From Cylindrotheca closterium (lineage: Eukaryota; Bacillariophyta; Bacillariophyceae; Bacillariales; Bacillariaceae), in NCBI GenBank assembly GCA_933822405.4, contig CAKOGP040001001.1, forward strand, positions 250,636 through 314,635: DNA of 64,000 nt, read 5' to 3'. Every line of letters starts with the position of its first letter. Position 1 is the stretch's first letter. The position numbers and the translations under genes are program-made. This document shows, piece by piece, positions 8,568 to 19,900 of this stretch. The notes below the pieces were generated by a model that did not search any database, was not told the origin of the DNA, and saw only the letters and a program-made list of their open reading frames with translations.

Positions 8568-10940
8568 TTATAGCATTGGCAACGCATCGCTTTCCCATGA
8601 TAGCACACTTTGTGCCATGTCTTCCTCGAGTACAATCTCAGGGATATTAAATGGGGTTGTTCCCCTGACGTGTCTGCCAAGTCTCGGCCTCGATGTTTCG
8701 ATTGGAGCTGCCCCGTGTTCCAAATCCATAATACCAGCAATACCAGCTTCATTCCCTAGACTCCAACTACGGCGACGGCCATTGTCCTCTGCTCTTTCTT
8801 GGTCGTTGTCGTTGTCGTCGTCTTCTTCTTCTTCTTGCTCTTCCTGTTGCGGCGGAACCCAATTGTGTCCATCTGGATGGTAACCATAGAACATGATCAT
8901 TAGACTCTCGTTGAATTGTGCTTGGTAATTATTCAATGGGAGATCGTTGGGTACATTCTTGAAGGGGTTCTCCAATTCTCGGGCCACCTCATGCAGTCCC
9001 ACAAAGCAAAGTACGGTAAACAAATTCAGTAGCAAGCCCATAATGAGGTTGTTGACAAAGGTGAGCATCAAGAGCGGCATGAATGCCACAATGACAAATA
9101 CGAAAAGAGTCGTGATTTGTGCGTGTGGAAAGGGGAATGGAATAAAGGCAATCTTGCGGGCTTGATTGTACCTATCAACAACAGATCCAGTAATGAAACA
9201 TGATCAAAGAAGCAAGAGGAATCATGAATGTGAGTGAGCAAACGTAATTTTTCAATGAGCAGTCCGTCACCACGAGCATCCAAAAAAAAAAATCGACACT
9301 CACCCTGCCATTCCTTCGCTGACATATTGGTATAGACGACTGACAATCGGTGGAGCAATGTTGCCCGTACTCCCTTGCAAGTATTCTCGACTCAAAAATT
9401 CTTGCAACCACAGGGAACATAAGGACACCTTGGCCAACGGCCCGCGTGCCTTTTGCAAGAGTTCAATTTCCGCATCCGATACATTCCCAATCACTCGAAA
9501 GGGCCGTGCTGCATTGTACAAGGTCCGACTGACATCATTTCTAGAAAGGCCCAACATATAGCGTATGCTGCTTGGCAAGCCAATGTTCCAACCGGTAATG
9601 AGACTCGAACTGGATTCCCATTCTTGCCGGACGTCCGCCATGTAGTCATCCGGGTCCACATGGGGCCAAGGTTCATTGGGAAAGAATTCAATTAATGGAG
9701 ACTCGGCCTCTTCCAAGTCATTTCGCAGTGTCGACATGGCCACGGCCGACAAGAGGGATAACAAATGGGCAATTTCTTCAAGAAAAAGTGCATTGGGTGG
9801 GATGGACATGATGGGTGGAGGTTTGGGTGGCTCGTCGTCGTTGTTGTTGTTGTTGTTGTTCCCCCACTCCTCCTCTGGTGGTGGTGCCAATTGAACCCCT
9901 TTTCTCCAGGTCCTTCGTGCGACTGTCGTAAATGTAGTAGTGTTGGCTCCGTATTCATTGTACAATGAGGGTTGCCGCTTATTCTTTTGCGTCTTCTTGT
10001 CAAGACCAAACAATTTATTCTTGCTTCGAGACCTTTGATTGTTGTTGACACCGCCGAAACAATCATCGTAATCATCGTCATCATTGGCCAAGCAGTTGTT
10101 GATATTTTTGCTATTGTTCCGCTGGTTGATCATTTTCGTTCGTTCACTGGTTCCTTTTGGCATGTGATAATTTGAGCGGGGAGAGTATTCCCGCTCTGGC
10201 TTGCTCTTCTTCTTCTTCGTCTTCTTCTTCGTTTTGTGCAGTGGCGGCTCCTCCTCTGGTGGTGGTTCGTCCTGAAAGTTCACCTTTCGTCGAAAGAACC
10301 GACTCCGCAAAGTGGAAGTCACGGAAGCATCCCCATTGATAGTGGCTTGATCGGCCATTTCTTCCAGGTGCAGTTCCAATTCTTCCTTGGTCATGGGTTC
10401 GTCCAGTCGTTCTCGTTCTCGAGACACGGCCATCATGTGCTGGGAGGGTGCCCCCGAAAATACCGAGGCTGCCATGGAAGCCGCGGGCGTACCAATGTTC
10501 TCGGGGTCACTCCAGTTCAAGACAAACGGCGACGCTATCGGCTCATAGGTACCAAAGGCCGGTGGTGCGTATTTTGAATACCTTTCGCTTTGGTAGTGAA
10601 AGGAAGCGACTTCGGTGGCAAAGTCAGTCCATTTGCTGTGCATTAAATGAATCGCCGAAAAGGCTTCCCAATACCGATGATAGGCAAAGTTGGCTCGAAA
10701 CACGAGCAAAAAGGAAAAGGCAGATACCAAGGCTCCGATCGGATACGGGTGATCAAACAGCACAACCTTGTTCGGGTCAGTAGCGTCTGCAACGTAGTTT
10801 TCCGGAACTCCCGAGTAGAAATACAGCAGCAAATATATGCCACACGAGAGAACCGCAAGAGTCAAGGACTTCCAAATTGCAGAACCATGCAGTCGAAATA
10901 GAACTTCAAATCCAAAGGCACCGCCGCCATATGTAATCAT
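8568..10940 (-). CDS. Bestrophin-family anion channel with a long low-complexity insertion
   Basis: Two exons on the minus strand, 10940-9304 and 9171-8568, joined across a 132-nt GT-AG intron (product 746 residues). The N-terminus (about 1-130) is a typical bestrophin/UPF0187 start: membrane segments around S-L-T-L-A-V-L-S-C-G-I-Y and G-A-L-V-S-A-F-S-F-L-L-V, then F-R-A-N-F-A-Y-H-R-Y-W-E-A. The C-terminal half has the conserved exit with L-L-M-L-T-F-V-N-N and N-P-F, followed by an acidic Glu/Asp tail. Between them lies an insertion of roughly 270 residues rich in Lys, Asn, Asp and Pro, with an Asn run coded by gtt/aac triplet repeats near 9838-9860. Plant and algal bestrophins act in thylakoids (VCCN1) or feed bicarbonate, but this protein has no clear plastid presequence, so its location is open. 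Confidence 0.88.
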
Positions 10941-11662
10941 GATGGATGCGATGCGATGATATGTCTTTTTTTTTTAGTTACTGCTCCTCAAATAATGACA
11001 GCTCGAACGGTTATTGTGGTATTTCTTTTATCTCTTTGAAGTTGGGTGGCTTTTGTCGTATTATTAAATGATGGGTGCAATTATAATGCAGGAATCACGA
11101 TACAGTCTCACTATAATAATAGCCAGCTCGAAGGATTACTGTGGTATCTCTTGTATTACTTTGTAGTTGTGTAATCTTTGTCGTCTTGGGTTCAGTAGAG
11201 GAATCAGGAAACAGTCTCAGTAAAGGTTTATAAAATAGCCGACCTATTACGCATCCATCATTGCTTTTTTTTTTAAAAACAGGAAAGTTTCCAAAAATTC
11301 TGAGAGGCTCTGAACATTTGGATGTCGATCGAAGAAGTCAAACCAGATGCCAGCGACGGGTCATAGGAATCGCGTCACGCACCTATCATCATCAAAGCAA
11401 CAATCATCATACGCGCAGGAACGGGATAAGCATAATATATTCAGTTGATATCTTGTATCGTGCTATAGAATAATAATAGTGGAGGAGCAAGATTGATTCT
11501 GTAGGTTTGAAAAGGTGAAAAAAGGCCTGAAGCTGCCGAGAGATATAGGATCAACACATATATTCCAGAAAACCAAAGTGTCATCGTCGTCTGACATTTT
11601 ATCTATAAAAGAATAATAGAACCCAAGACTAACATCATCAAAATATATATTTGTATACAAAG
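10941..11662. other. Divergent intergenic region
   Basis: About 720 bp, AT-rich, between the bestrophin (minus) and the tail-anchored protein gene (plus). A partial internal duplication is visible: ctcgaa-gg-ttattgtggtat near 11002 recurs as ctcgaaggattactgtggtatctct near 11131, each followed by a tttgaagttg/tttgtagttg stretch. No gene seen. Confidence 0.6.
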
Positions 11663-12295
11663 ATGCCAGACCAACATGCAGATATTGAAGAATCTGATTC
11701 TCAGGATATTAGTGAAATTCGACGGAAAGCCTTGGCACTCTTGGAACGATGTGGTGGCAACAGTGATGAAGAAATCGATTACGATGATGAGGATGACGAA
11801 GACGACGAAGAAACTAATGCCAAAGACTCCAAATCGCCGGAAATGAAACATATTCATAGCAGCGAACTGTTGAAGGAAAAAGATGATGGTATTGAAGAAG
11901 GGAAAGGAGGAAGAAGGTCACCGCGACGAAGAAAACGAAATGGTGATGCTAGTTCTGGGGACACTAATGATGATGATGACGATGATGAGGAACGATCCTA
12001 TGGGGACGAAGAATTGGATCCATTGGTCAAGGCAGTCCGAGAATTGTCCTATTCTCTGGAAACGGAAATGGTCGAACGACAAGACTCGACCGTGAGTCGA
12101 CTGACTGATATGAATGGCGGCATCACTGGGAGTATTTGTTGGTGTTGCAAATGTTGTTGTTGTCAACGGTGGAGCCGCCGAACCCAATGCCTTGTGGTCT
12201 GGATCATTGTGATTGTATCTCTTGCCGTGTCCTACTATTTATTTCTGACTCAATATCCACATTTGAAACGAAGACAACATGCTGGTGGGGTATGA
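11663..12295 (+). CDS. Acidic tail-anchored protein with a cysteine cluster
   Basis: 210 residues from the ATG at 11663; an earlier in-frame start at 11651 is possible. The N-terminal 150 residues are highly charged, with Asp/Glu runs at about 35-50 and 103-110 and a basic R-R-S-P-R-R-R-K-R patch at 84-92, which could act as a nuclear-type signal or phosphosite. A cluster C-W-C-C-K-C-C-C-C at 159-167 immediately precedes a single membrane helix (about 177-196), followed by a ~14-residue basic lumenal tail. This is the topology of a tail-anchored protein, and the Cys cluster next to the bilayer is a plausible S-acylation site (inference). I do not recognise the family. Expression and coding status rest on composition, the coherent frame and the terminal helix only. 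Confidence 0.65.
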   Translation: MPDQHADIEESDSQDISEIRRKALALLERCGGNSDEEIDYDDEDDEDDEETNAKDSKSPEMKHIHSSELLKEKDDGIEEGKGGRRSPRRRKRNGDASSGDTNDDDDDDEERSYGDEELDPLVKAVRELSYSLETEMVERQDSTVSRLTDMNGGITGSICWCCKCCCCQRWSRRTQCLVVWIIVIVSLAVSYYLFLTQYPHLKRRQHAGGV

Positions 12296-12732
12296 CGAAG
12301 GGTATGAAGAAGAAGAAAATCACGAGATGCATATGTGGAAAAGACAATAAGGAAGATCTGTCAACTATAGTACGGTGATTCAGATACGTCTACCGGTCCC
12401 CAACATTTGGGTGGCCAAAACCCAACAAGAATATATAGGGGAAGTTGATGCTGATATTTGTCAGTGATGGCGCAAAGAGATGACGCCAACCCGAAACCAA
12501 AAATCCAACGGGGGGAGAAACGAATGGTTGGTGCTTATTATTCAGTCTAATGTCAATGAATCATCTCTGGAGATCATTCCGCCACGGGAGAATGCATGAA
12601 TGAATGAATGATAATCTTCGACTAAAAAGATACTATAGTGAAAACTTGAGAAATAATGTCCAGAAGTATGATCCTGAGAGTGTACTGTAGTGTTTTGTAT
12701 ATATTCTTCAATACTATACAACGAGCCGTTTC
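12296..12732. other. Intergenic, convergent 3' ends
   Basis: The plus-strand gene at 11663-12295 and the minus-strand gene at 12733-13734 converge here. No further gene, repeat array or RNA gene is seen. Confidence 0.6.
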
Positions 12733-13734
12733 TCATGACGACTGGTATTTTCGAGAATATACATAATGCCATTTTCCAAAGGCACCCAACCAATAATGTT
12801 GGGTATTAGCCGTCGGTATTACCAAATCAACCAAAATGACTGCTCCTCCAAAGGGCAGCATGGACACTTGATACCCTGGCATGGTGGCCAATTCGGTCGT
12901 CACCGAGGCAGCCACTCGTGTCGCCATTTCGGCCAGGAACCCCTTGGGCTTTTCCGGATGACCCTGAGGCAAGTGATGCCCTCGTAAGACGCGTTTCAGT
13001 TCCTTCTTGGCATCAAAGGTACTGGCGGGTGGACATGTTTGAAGAGCATATACATATACCAATGGAAGACCGACAAAGTAAATCACTAGCACCATGGAGG
13101 AACTCATTGCTCTTAATACTATACTGGCAAGGACAACCATGACTCCATATCGTAATATCATTTGGTTGTCTTCTGGTGATAACGTGGTGTTGTGGTTGGC
13201 GGATGTTGTATTTGACGATTGGTGGACTCGTCGATGTTGCGTGAATCTATCCGCAGTATTGTTGCTTGTGGTTATTGTCGCAGGACTAATATTGTTGTTG
13301 TCGTTGTCGTTGTTGTTGTTGCTGTTGTCGTTTGGATCATAGGTATCCTTGCAGGACACAAACCTTCGGACGGAGGACGTTGGTTGCCCAGTTTGAGTCA
13401 CCAATACTTGACAAGTCGTGGCAGCCTTGGTCAAGAGACCCACCACCACTTTGTTCTCAAGGCAATAATGAATGTCCACGAATGAATTGTCGGTCAAAGC
13501 CACGTTGCGTCGATACAATCGAAGACCATTCTTGTCTCTCTTGATAGACCAACCATCATTGGGTTTGATTGCTTTAAGATGTGATAATGCGGCATTGGAA
13601 GACACCGTCATGAGTATAGATATAGAAGTAGTACCTAGTAGACAATAGTGACGCGACAATGCGAATGCAAAATGAATACAGTAGGTATTCTCAAAGGGTC
13701 CAGATGCGACTAAGAAAGTACCTGTTCGAACCAT
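12733..13734 (-). CDS. Uncharacterised membrane protein with Asn-rich linker
   Basis: 333 residues from the ATG at 13734; an alternative ATG at 13611 gives 292. The 42 codons upstream of 13734 open with GTG and were dropped. N-terminal part: a globular segment (from about W-S-I-K-R-D-K-N-G-L-R-L-Y-R-R) that resembles the opening of many lipid-binding START/GRAM-like folds only in general character, so no family is claimed. A low-complexity Asn/Asp linker coded by gtt triplets is followed by two close hydrophobic segments (about residues 205-240), then a basic loop and a conserved-looking C-terminus with H-Y-W-L-G-A-F-G-K-W-H-Y-V. The paired hydrophobic segments could form a hairpin. Not recognised. 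Confidence 0.6.
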   Translation of the reverse strand: MVRTGTFLVASGPFENTYCIHFAFALSRHYCLLGTTSISILMTVSSNAALSHLKAIKPNDGWSIKRDKNGLRLYRRNVALTDNSFVDIHYCLENKVVVGLLTKAATTCQVLVTQTGQPTSSVRRFVSCKDTYDPNDNSNNNNDNDNNNISPATITTSNNTADRFTQHRRVHQSSNTTSANHNTTLSPEDNQMILRYGVMVVLASIVLRAMSSSMVLVIYFVGLPLVYVYALQTCPPASTFDAKKELKRVLRGHHLPQGHPEKPKGFLAEMATRVAASVTTELATMPGYQVSMLPFGGAVILVDLVIPTANTQHYWLGAFGKWHYVYSRKYQSS

Positions 13735-14156
13735 TTTTATTGGCAATACCGGTATGACAATAGAAATCAACAACACTGGGGTGCCGTATCTATAGGGCCA
13801 CCTGTTACAAACAGCCTCGCCACATGATATTAGCAGCTCTCAACGAGGGTATAGAAAATGGACGTATCGACCTTGCTGCGGTCATCCTCTGGGTGAGATA
13901 TCGAGATCTTTCAAATGACATACTTTCGTGTCGCCTGTCACTCTGAATCACCAAAAGTAGTGATGATGACGATGACGCTAAATATTGCGTTCGTTGCAAG
14001 GGATATATAGGGAGAAAGACGATATGTTAAACAAGACACCTAAAATCAGTACACTCTTAACACTGTTAACATATAATCATATAAGTTCGAGATCCAAGTC
14101 AAAAGCCATCTTGGTACTCTTCCCTCCTGTAACAATTCCATTCTTTCGGCGACACG
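13735..14156. other. Intergenic
   Basis: About 420 bp with no supported gene. It lies between the start of the minus-strand membrane protein gene and the 3' end of the frameshifted relic. One taccggta motif is at about 13748. Confidence 0.5.
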
Positions 14157-15276
14157 TTACACCTCACATAGGAGTCGAACCTGTTCCGAGTCGGCCAGTA
14201 ACGGTAGGACCGCATGCATTTGATCTTCGGTCCCTCCAGTTCCAAAGAATGCCATATTGGCGAATCTGGGATGGTCGGGACCGTAATAGTAACAGCCCTT
14301 GGCGTTATCAAAAGCGCCTGCAGATTGAAAACCTCCTCCACCCAACTCAAAGGTCCGTAGGAAGCCCACAGGTCTTCTCAGTTTCCATGATTATGCCTTC
14401 AATACCAAAGAATGCCATGTTGGGAAAACTGGGATGATTGGAAGCGTAAAAGTAGCATCCTTTGGTTGTAAAGACTCCCGCAAAGTTGGCGCCGTTGCCC
14501 CAGAGCGATAGGCCCTTAGCGACTGCATATTGTTCACAATGTTGCCTCGTTTCAATTGTGTTGCCAACACTAAATCCGGAATTGCAAACAATTGGTGGCA
14601 AACTAGGAGATGGAGTTACAAATTTTGGCTGTGGTATAGGTGGTGGAGTCGGTGTTGGTGGTCGAGTTGGAGGACGCGAGGCTGCTGTTTTGGTCCAGGA
14701 ATGGGTGCAGGCGATGGTGTAGGGGACGGGCTACGTGAGGAAGTATGGTCGGCGATGCGATTCCCAAACCCAACGTCTGGATACACTTTGAACGCACACT
14801 CGATCGTATCAAGAAGACCACCAAATAAGGTTAGGTCTGCCGAAAGTCGCCCAAAAGGGCAACAGAGACACTGCTCTGTCCATTGCAGACACCTGAAAAT
14901 ACTGAATACGATAGGCCCGCAAGACATTGCACTGCACAAGAAGATGATTCACGACATTGGCTTCGATCAAAGCCTTGATATCTAGTTGAGCGTCCCCTGA
15001 GTTTGGTGCTTTGTACTGGACTTCCCCTTGTTTCTCTTCTTCTTCTCTGATTTTGCTTGTACTTTTGCTTGACCCTTGCCCTTCTTCTTTTGCTCTTCTT
15101 CGAGAATCACTCCTGTCATCTTTCTTCAGTCGACTCGATCGGGACGAGTGCACACCAGGAGCGCCGATGTGCCACTGCTGCGTTCTTTGCGAGTTCAGCT
15201 GTCTTATCCATTTTCTTTTTGTGCCGATCGAATGATCTCTACAATCCTTCTTCTTCCCCCCAGATATGGAAGCCAA
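14157..15276 (-). pseudogene. Frameshifted relic of a Pro-rich protein with Cys/FFG repeats
   Basis: On the minus strand three reading frames in turn show coding character. First comes a charged region (from about 15276). Then a S-P-S-P-T-P-S-P-A-P-I-P linker (about 14700-14760) continues in another frame as P-P-T-P-T-P-P-P-I-P. Then come two related ~45-residue modules, one at about 14600-14390 and one at about 14340-14200. Both modules carry K-G-C-Y-(Y/F)-Y followed by H-P-x-F-x-N-M-A-F-F-G, but they are in different frames, with a stop between them at about 14347. I find no GT-AG pair that would rejoin the frames cleanly. I read this as a decayed gene for a secreted repeat protein. Assembly indels are the alternative explanation. 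Confidence 0.55.
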
Positions 15277-16233
15277 CAGCGGAAAAGTAGCATATCTCTA
15301 AAATCTTCCTTTTCCCGAGGTATGTCCTGAAATGGATCGTACCTCTACGCAGTGCCCTTTGGTGAGCCACTGTTAAATTCTTCGAAAGTAGCGACAACTA
15401 GACACCGCCCCAATCAGCGATGATATGGTATCTCCCGGTCCCGTCATTGGTAACTCGTACGCATGCGCGAACGAAGAAGTGGCAGGGCTACCACTCATAC
15501 GACCGGTTGGTGGTTGTCTGAAACATTATTGGTGGCGTACTTGGAAGTCGTTTCAAAAGTCTTGGACGAATTTGCAGCCATGACATCAACATCATGCAAC
15601 TCTGACATCAAAGGAAATATTTCGGTTCAAGCATATCAACACCCGCCTAGGCCACTTGTCGCATTGATGCGAGTGAAGCGAACGAGGCATTCATTCCACC
15701 ACTTAGGTCCTATAAGCAGACGTCGAATACTAGAACTTCACTTGAGATGGTGAGAGTGCTAATGGGAATAGAGAACCTGAATTCAGAGAACTTGAAAAAG
15801 AGAACATGCGGTACTCGTACTTGTACACCCCATCAGAAAACGTTTTCATGACTTCGACAATAACTCGAGTGAATCTATTCTCTCTCCCATCATTAGTCTC
15901 AGAAAGATGGATATCCCAGTACTTACTTTTGACAATGAGTGAAGTGGAAGAACAGATGAAAAAACGCCAGCTTTCCAATTCGAATGCCACAGAATGACGG
16001 AGTTGTTCTTTGATAAAAAGGGTTTCCGTCGCACTTAGGAAAAGATGGCGAAGAACAGAAGGTAGCGCGTGCGTAGACTTAATCCGAAGCCGTGATTGGG
16101 AAAAGAACACACATCTTCAACTGGTGTCGGTAAACCTATTCTCATTCCGTCCTTGTCTTCTCATTTAGATCACAAAAAACGCTGTCTCCCATCGTATCGG
16201 GAATCTTTGACAGCCATTATTATAAATTTGATC
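15277..16233. other. Intergenic
   Basis: About 950 bp. The open frames at 15463-15753 (plus) and 15730-16110 (minus) show no recognisable composition or motif and are not called. No repeats seen. Confidence 0.5.
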
Positions 16234-16770
16234 ATGGACGACTACAACACAACAGAGCAAAGACGGGGAAGCATGTTTGGTGGAGCACGACGTGGGAGTT
16301 TCTTTGGTGGCTGGGCTGTGGACGATGGAGAAAAGTCACCTGAAGCCACAGCACATCGACGAGCAAGTCTACAAGACAGATACCGCGGCATGGAGCATGC
16401 CACTCAGCGACGGGGGTCTCTCTTTGTGAACCATCACCATCATCATTCTTCTGAAAATCATCCCACTGAGAAACAAGGTCGACGCTCAAGCTTCTTTGGC
16501 AACCTCCACCACCATGAAACCTCAGAGGAAGAAAAAGTAGACGATGGCCATCATCATCGACGATCTTCGATCAGTTTCTTTTCTCACCACAATCACAATC
16601 GCCGTGGATCGGTTGGACCAATGGCCACGCTATCATCTGTAACAGCCAAATCGCGACGAGGGTCCATGGGCTTTTTCAGCGGACTGAACAAAATCCATGC
16701 CATAGAACAACCGAATAACGAAGATTTGGCATACCAAGTCATGGCTGCGTTTGCTGACTTTGATGTATGA
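16234..16770 (+). CDS. Small protein with eight R-R-x-S phosphorylation-type motifs
   Basis: 178 residues from the ATG at 16234. The frame extends upstream but has no earlier ATG. The sequence is built on repeats of R-R-(G/A/S)-S, usually followed by two hydrophobic residues: Q-R-R-G-S-M-F, A-R-R-G-S-F-F, H-R-R-A-S-L, Q-R-R-G-S-L-F, G-R-R-S-S-F-F, H-R-R-S-S-I-S-F-F, N-R-R-G-S-V and S-R-R-G-S-M-G-F-F. Between them are His-rich stretches (five consecutive His near residue 66). R-R-x-S-hydrophobic is the classical consensus for cAMP- and cGMP-dependent protein kinases. The C-terminal ~25 residues (N-N-E-D-L-A-Y-Q-V-M-A-A-F-A-D-F-D-V) are non-repetitive and may be a separate conserved element. 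Function is not known. The role as a multisite kinase target is inference from the motifs. Confidence 0.75.
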   Translation: MDDYNTTEQRRGSMFGGARRGSFFGGWAVDDGEKSPEATAHRRASLQDRYRGMEHATQRRGSLFVNHHHHHSSENHPTEKQGRRSSFFGNLHHHETSEEEKVDDGHHHRRSSISFFSHHNHNRRGSVGPMATLSSVTAKSRRGSMGFFSGLNKIHAIEQPNNEDLAYQVMAAFADFDV

Positions 16771-16951
16771 GTCATTGCAATGACATTCTTTCAATATCAG
16801 AAACCATAGAATATATAAAACTAATTCCACTTGCTGCTTTCCTTTTTTCAGTACTATTCTTCTCGTTGGTTAAAATAACACTACAGTAATTGCATGTTTG
16901 AAACAAACGTGAATCTATAGTTACATATGGCGAAGTACCATCATTTGGCAT

Positions 16952-19900
16952 TTAGTGTGAGCTTTCAATTGCATCTGATTCCTTGGACGAGAAGGTGAAA
17001 GCTTCAAACTCCTGCACCGGGTCAGATGCAAAGAATGGCGTCCTTCGGGTATTACTTCGACGATCCAAGCGTGCCAGCATATCTTCGCTTAACGAAACTG
17101 GCTTCGAGCCCTTCTCAGCTCGATTCGAATCAGGGACAAAAGCCGGCTTTCTTCGTGACGAATGCCGTTCCCACTGCTCTTGAGTGGAGTCAGCGTATTC
17201 ATTCATGGCACAAAACTTGCTATTGCAATTGTTGAAACGAAGAAGTTCGACGTAGTTGATCTTGAACACTTCGAATCGATCATCGTTTTGCTCTCTTCCG
17301 AACTTGGTAGCCCATGTTTCATACTTTTCCTTGAAGAACGAATCCAGCTCATATTGTCGTTCTCGTGACTTGGTCAGGTAGAATGGAACACTATCATCTC
17401 TCTCTTGCTCGGCCTTCAAATGACCAAGATAGTTCTTTTGGAATGATTTGAAGTTGGACTCGTCGTTGGTCTTGTTGTACTGCTCGGTCCACTTCAAAAA
17501 CTCCTTTCGAACATACTCTGGTGCAGATACCATTTGGAAGTATGCCGCTTTGGACGTGGCTCCGAACTCATTGAAGGCAAAAGTCTCGTTGGTAGTCTCT
17601 TCAAAGGCCAGTTGCTCCAAGAAGTTTGTCTTGAATATGAAATATTCCTTTCCATTCTTGCTTCTTCCAAATGCCCGTGTCCACTTGGCATACACAGCCG
17701 AGTATAACTGTTCGAGCTCCATGCTTTCGTCAGTATGCCTGTCTGCAAACTCGTGGAGATCGACAGCCTTTCCGACGCATCGAGGAAGTTTCCGTAGGAA
17801 GTTGATCTTGAAGACCGTATATCGCTTTTCATCCTCCACTTTGACCCGCGACTTGCACCACGACTTGTACTCCCTTCGACACACGGCATCCACGGCATGA
17901 TGAATGTTCGTCTTGTCCGCATTTTCCTCAAGATTCAAACTCTCGCAACTATGATCCATGGAATGAATACCCAGAGTGTACACGTCCGCAAAGGTATCAT
18001 AGTCACCATCATCCTTGTCGTGAGTTTTCAGCCACAACTTGAAAGCTTTTCGTATGAAACTTTTGGAGGTGGCGATATCCACAAATTCTTCCTTCGAGAC
18101 ATCGGCATATTGTGTCAGCTCCAATGCCGTTCCATTGGTCACATTTGCATGGATTTGGTTTGCGCAGTTCTGCTTGAAAACCTCATAACGGCTTCGGTTT
18201 TGATCCGTTTCATACGCCTCGCACCAGCTGTCGTATGCTGTCGTGTAGAATGGTTCCCATGCTCGCTCCACGACAGTCATGTCTGAGTATTCATCTAGAG
18301 CAAACGTTTTGAAGCAGTGAACATTCTTTAGTGTCTCGAGCTGTTCCAAGTAATTGCTTCGAAAGATATCAAGATTTCCCTTCTTTTTGTCGTAGAATTG
18401 CAACCACTTGTTGAATTCTTTTTCAATGAAATCTTTGTTTGATACATTGTTGGCGAATTCCTCTGGAGTCAGATCGGCCTCCTTATTCAATTCCATGTTC
18501 AAGGACAAGCTGCGAGCATAGTTTGCCTTGAAGGCTTTGAATCGCCCCTTAGTGGTAGCCTTCGAATTTTTCGTAGCCCACAAGCGGTACACCTCTTGAA
18601 GTCTGGTTTCCTCTTGTCGTTCTTTGGAAGTCAGATCTGAGTGTTCGTCAAATAGAAAAGATTTGAAACTGTAGGTATCCTTGAGCGTTTCCAATTGTTG
18701 AAGAAAATTTGTTTGGAAGGTTTCAAACTTTCCAGTTTCCTTTCCGTAGAAGCCCAACCACTCTTGGAATTCGTTTCGAATAAATGTTATATTGGATGCC
18801 ATGGTCATGTACTCATCGGAAGTCAGATCAGCATCCTTGGTCATGGACTTGGTGGAATTCTGAGCGAGCGCAATGGCATGATTCACACGGAAGATTTGGA
18901 ACCGCTCCCGGCTTGCCGATTTGCTGTAGGCGTCGCACCACTGCTGGTAGTCCAGCTGACAAATGAGTTCTTGGTCGTACTCGTCTTGAGTTAAATCCGA
19001 ATATTCATCAAACACAAAGGATCGGACACAGTGACCATTTGCGAGGTGCTCCAATTGGAGGAGGTAGTTGGCCTTGAACACCTCATAAGAGCCAGTAGTC
19101 TTGTGATAGTGGTCCGACCATGCCTGAAACTCTTTTTGAATAAAGGTTTCAGTCGAGACGATTGTAGCAAATTCACCCAAGGAAAGATCGGCAAACTGGT
19201 TTAGAACGGGAAGGTCAGGGACGTCAGTGGCATTCAAGTCGATCTTCGCAATCGTTTTTAGGATCTGCTGTTTGAAGTTCATCTTGAAGATGTCGTAGCG
19301 TGCTGGATTCTCTGGCTTGTTGAATTGAAGACACCATGATGTGTAGGCATCCTTGTACTCCCGTTCAATCTTGTAAGATTCGTCGTCGAGATCAGAGAGT
19401 TCATCAAAGATAAACGACTTGACAACGTGCTGATGTTCTGCCCTATGAATCGACGCCAACTGTTGAGCATATGTTCTCTTCCATTCTGGAAAGTTACCCT
19501 TCTCTTTGCCGTAGTCCTTGAGCCACTTGGCATAGCGGTGATTCAGAAAGAGTTCATCGGAAGTCAACCAAGAGAACTGTTCTTCTGTCAAATCAGCATA
19601 TTCAGTCAGTCCCTTCCATGCATTCATATCATTCAGAATTTGTGACTTGTCCTCTGTCGAGTTGGTAGAAGCAGCTGCCTTGCTTTCTTGGACGACTCTA
19701 AAGTTATGCTTAAAGACAGGATACTTGACAGGATCTTGTTGACGGCCATGAGCCTTGCACCAATTTTCGTAGGCCTCCAGAGTGACCATTTCATGCTGAT
19801 ACTCCTTTGGTGTCATATCACCAAATTCATTCAGATGAAAAAACTGAGGATTTTCTCCTTTTTCCTTGGCGCTCCTAACGTCATATTTCAATTGATTGAG

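Noticed and set aside
9841..9860. ttg triplet run as a possible regulatory microsatellite
   Set aside because: It codes the Asn run of the bestrophin insertion on the minus strand, so it is explained as coding low complexity.
15730..16110. Minus-strand frame of 126 codons
   Set aside because: Low-information composition, no motif, and overlapping short frames on the other strand.
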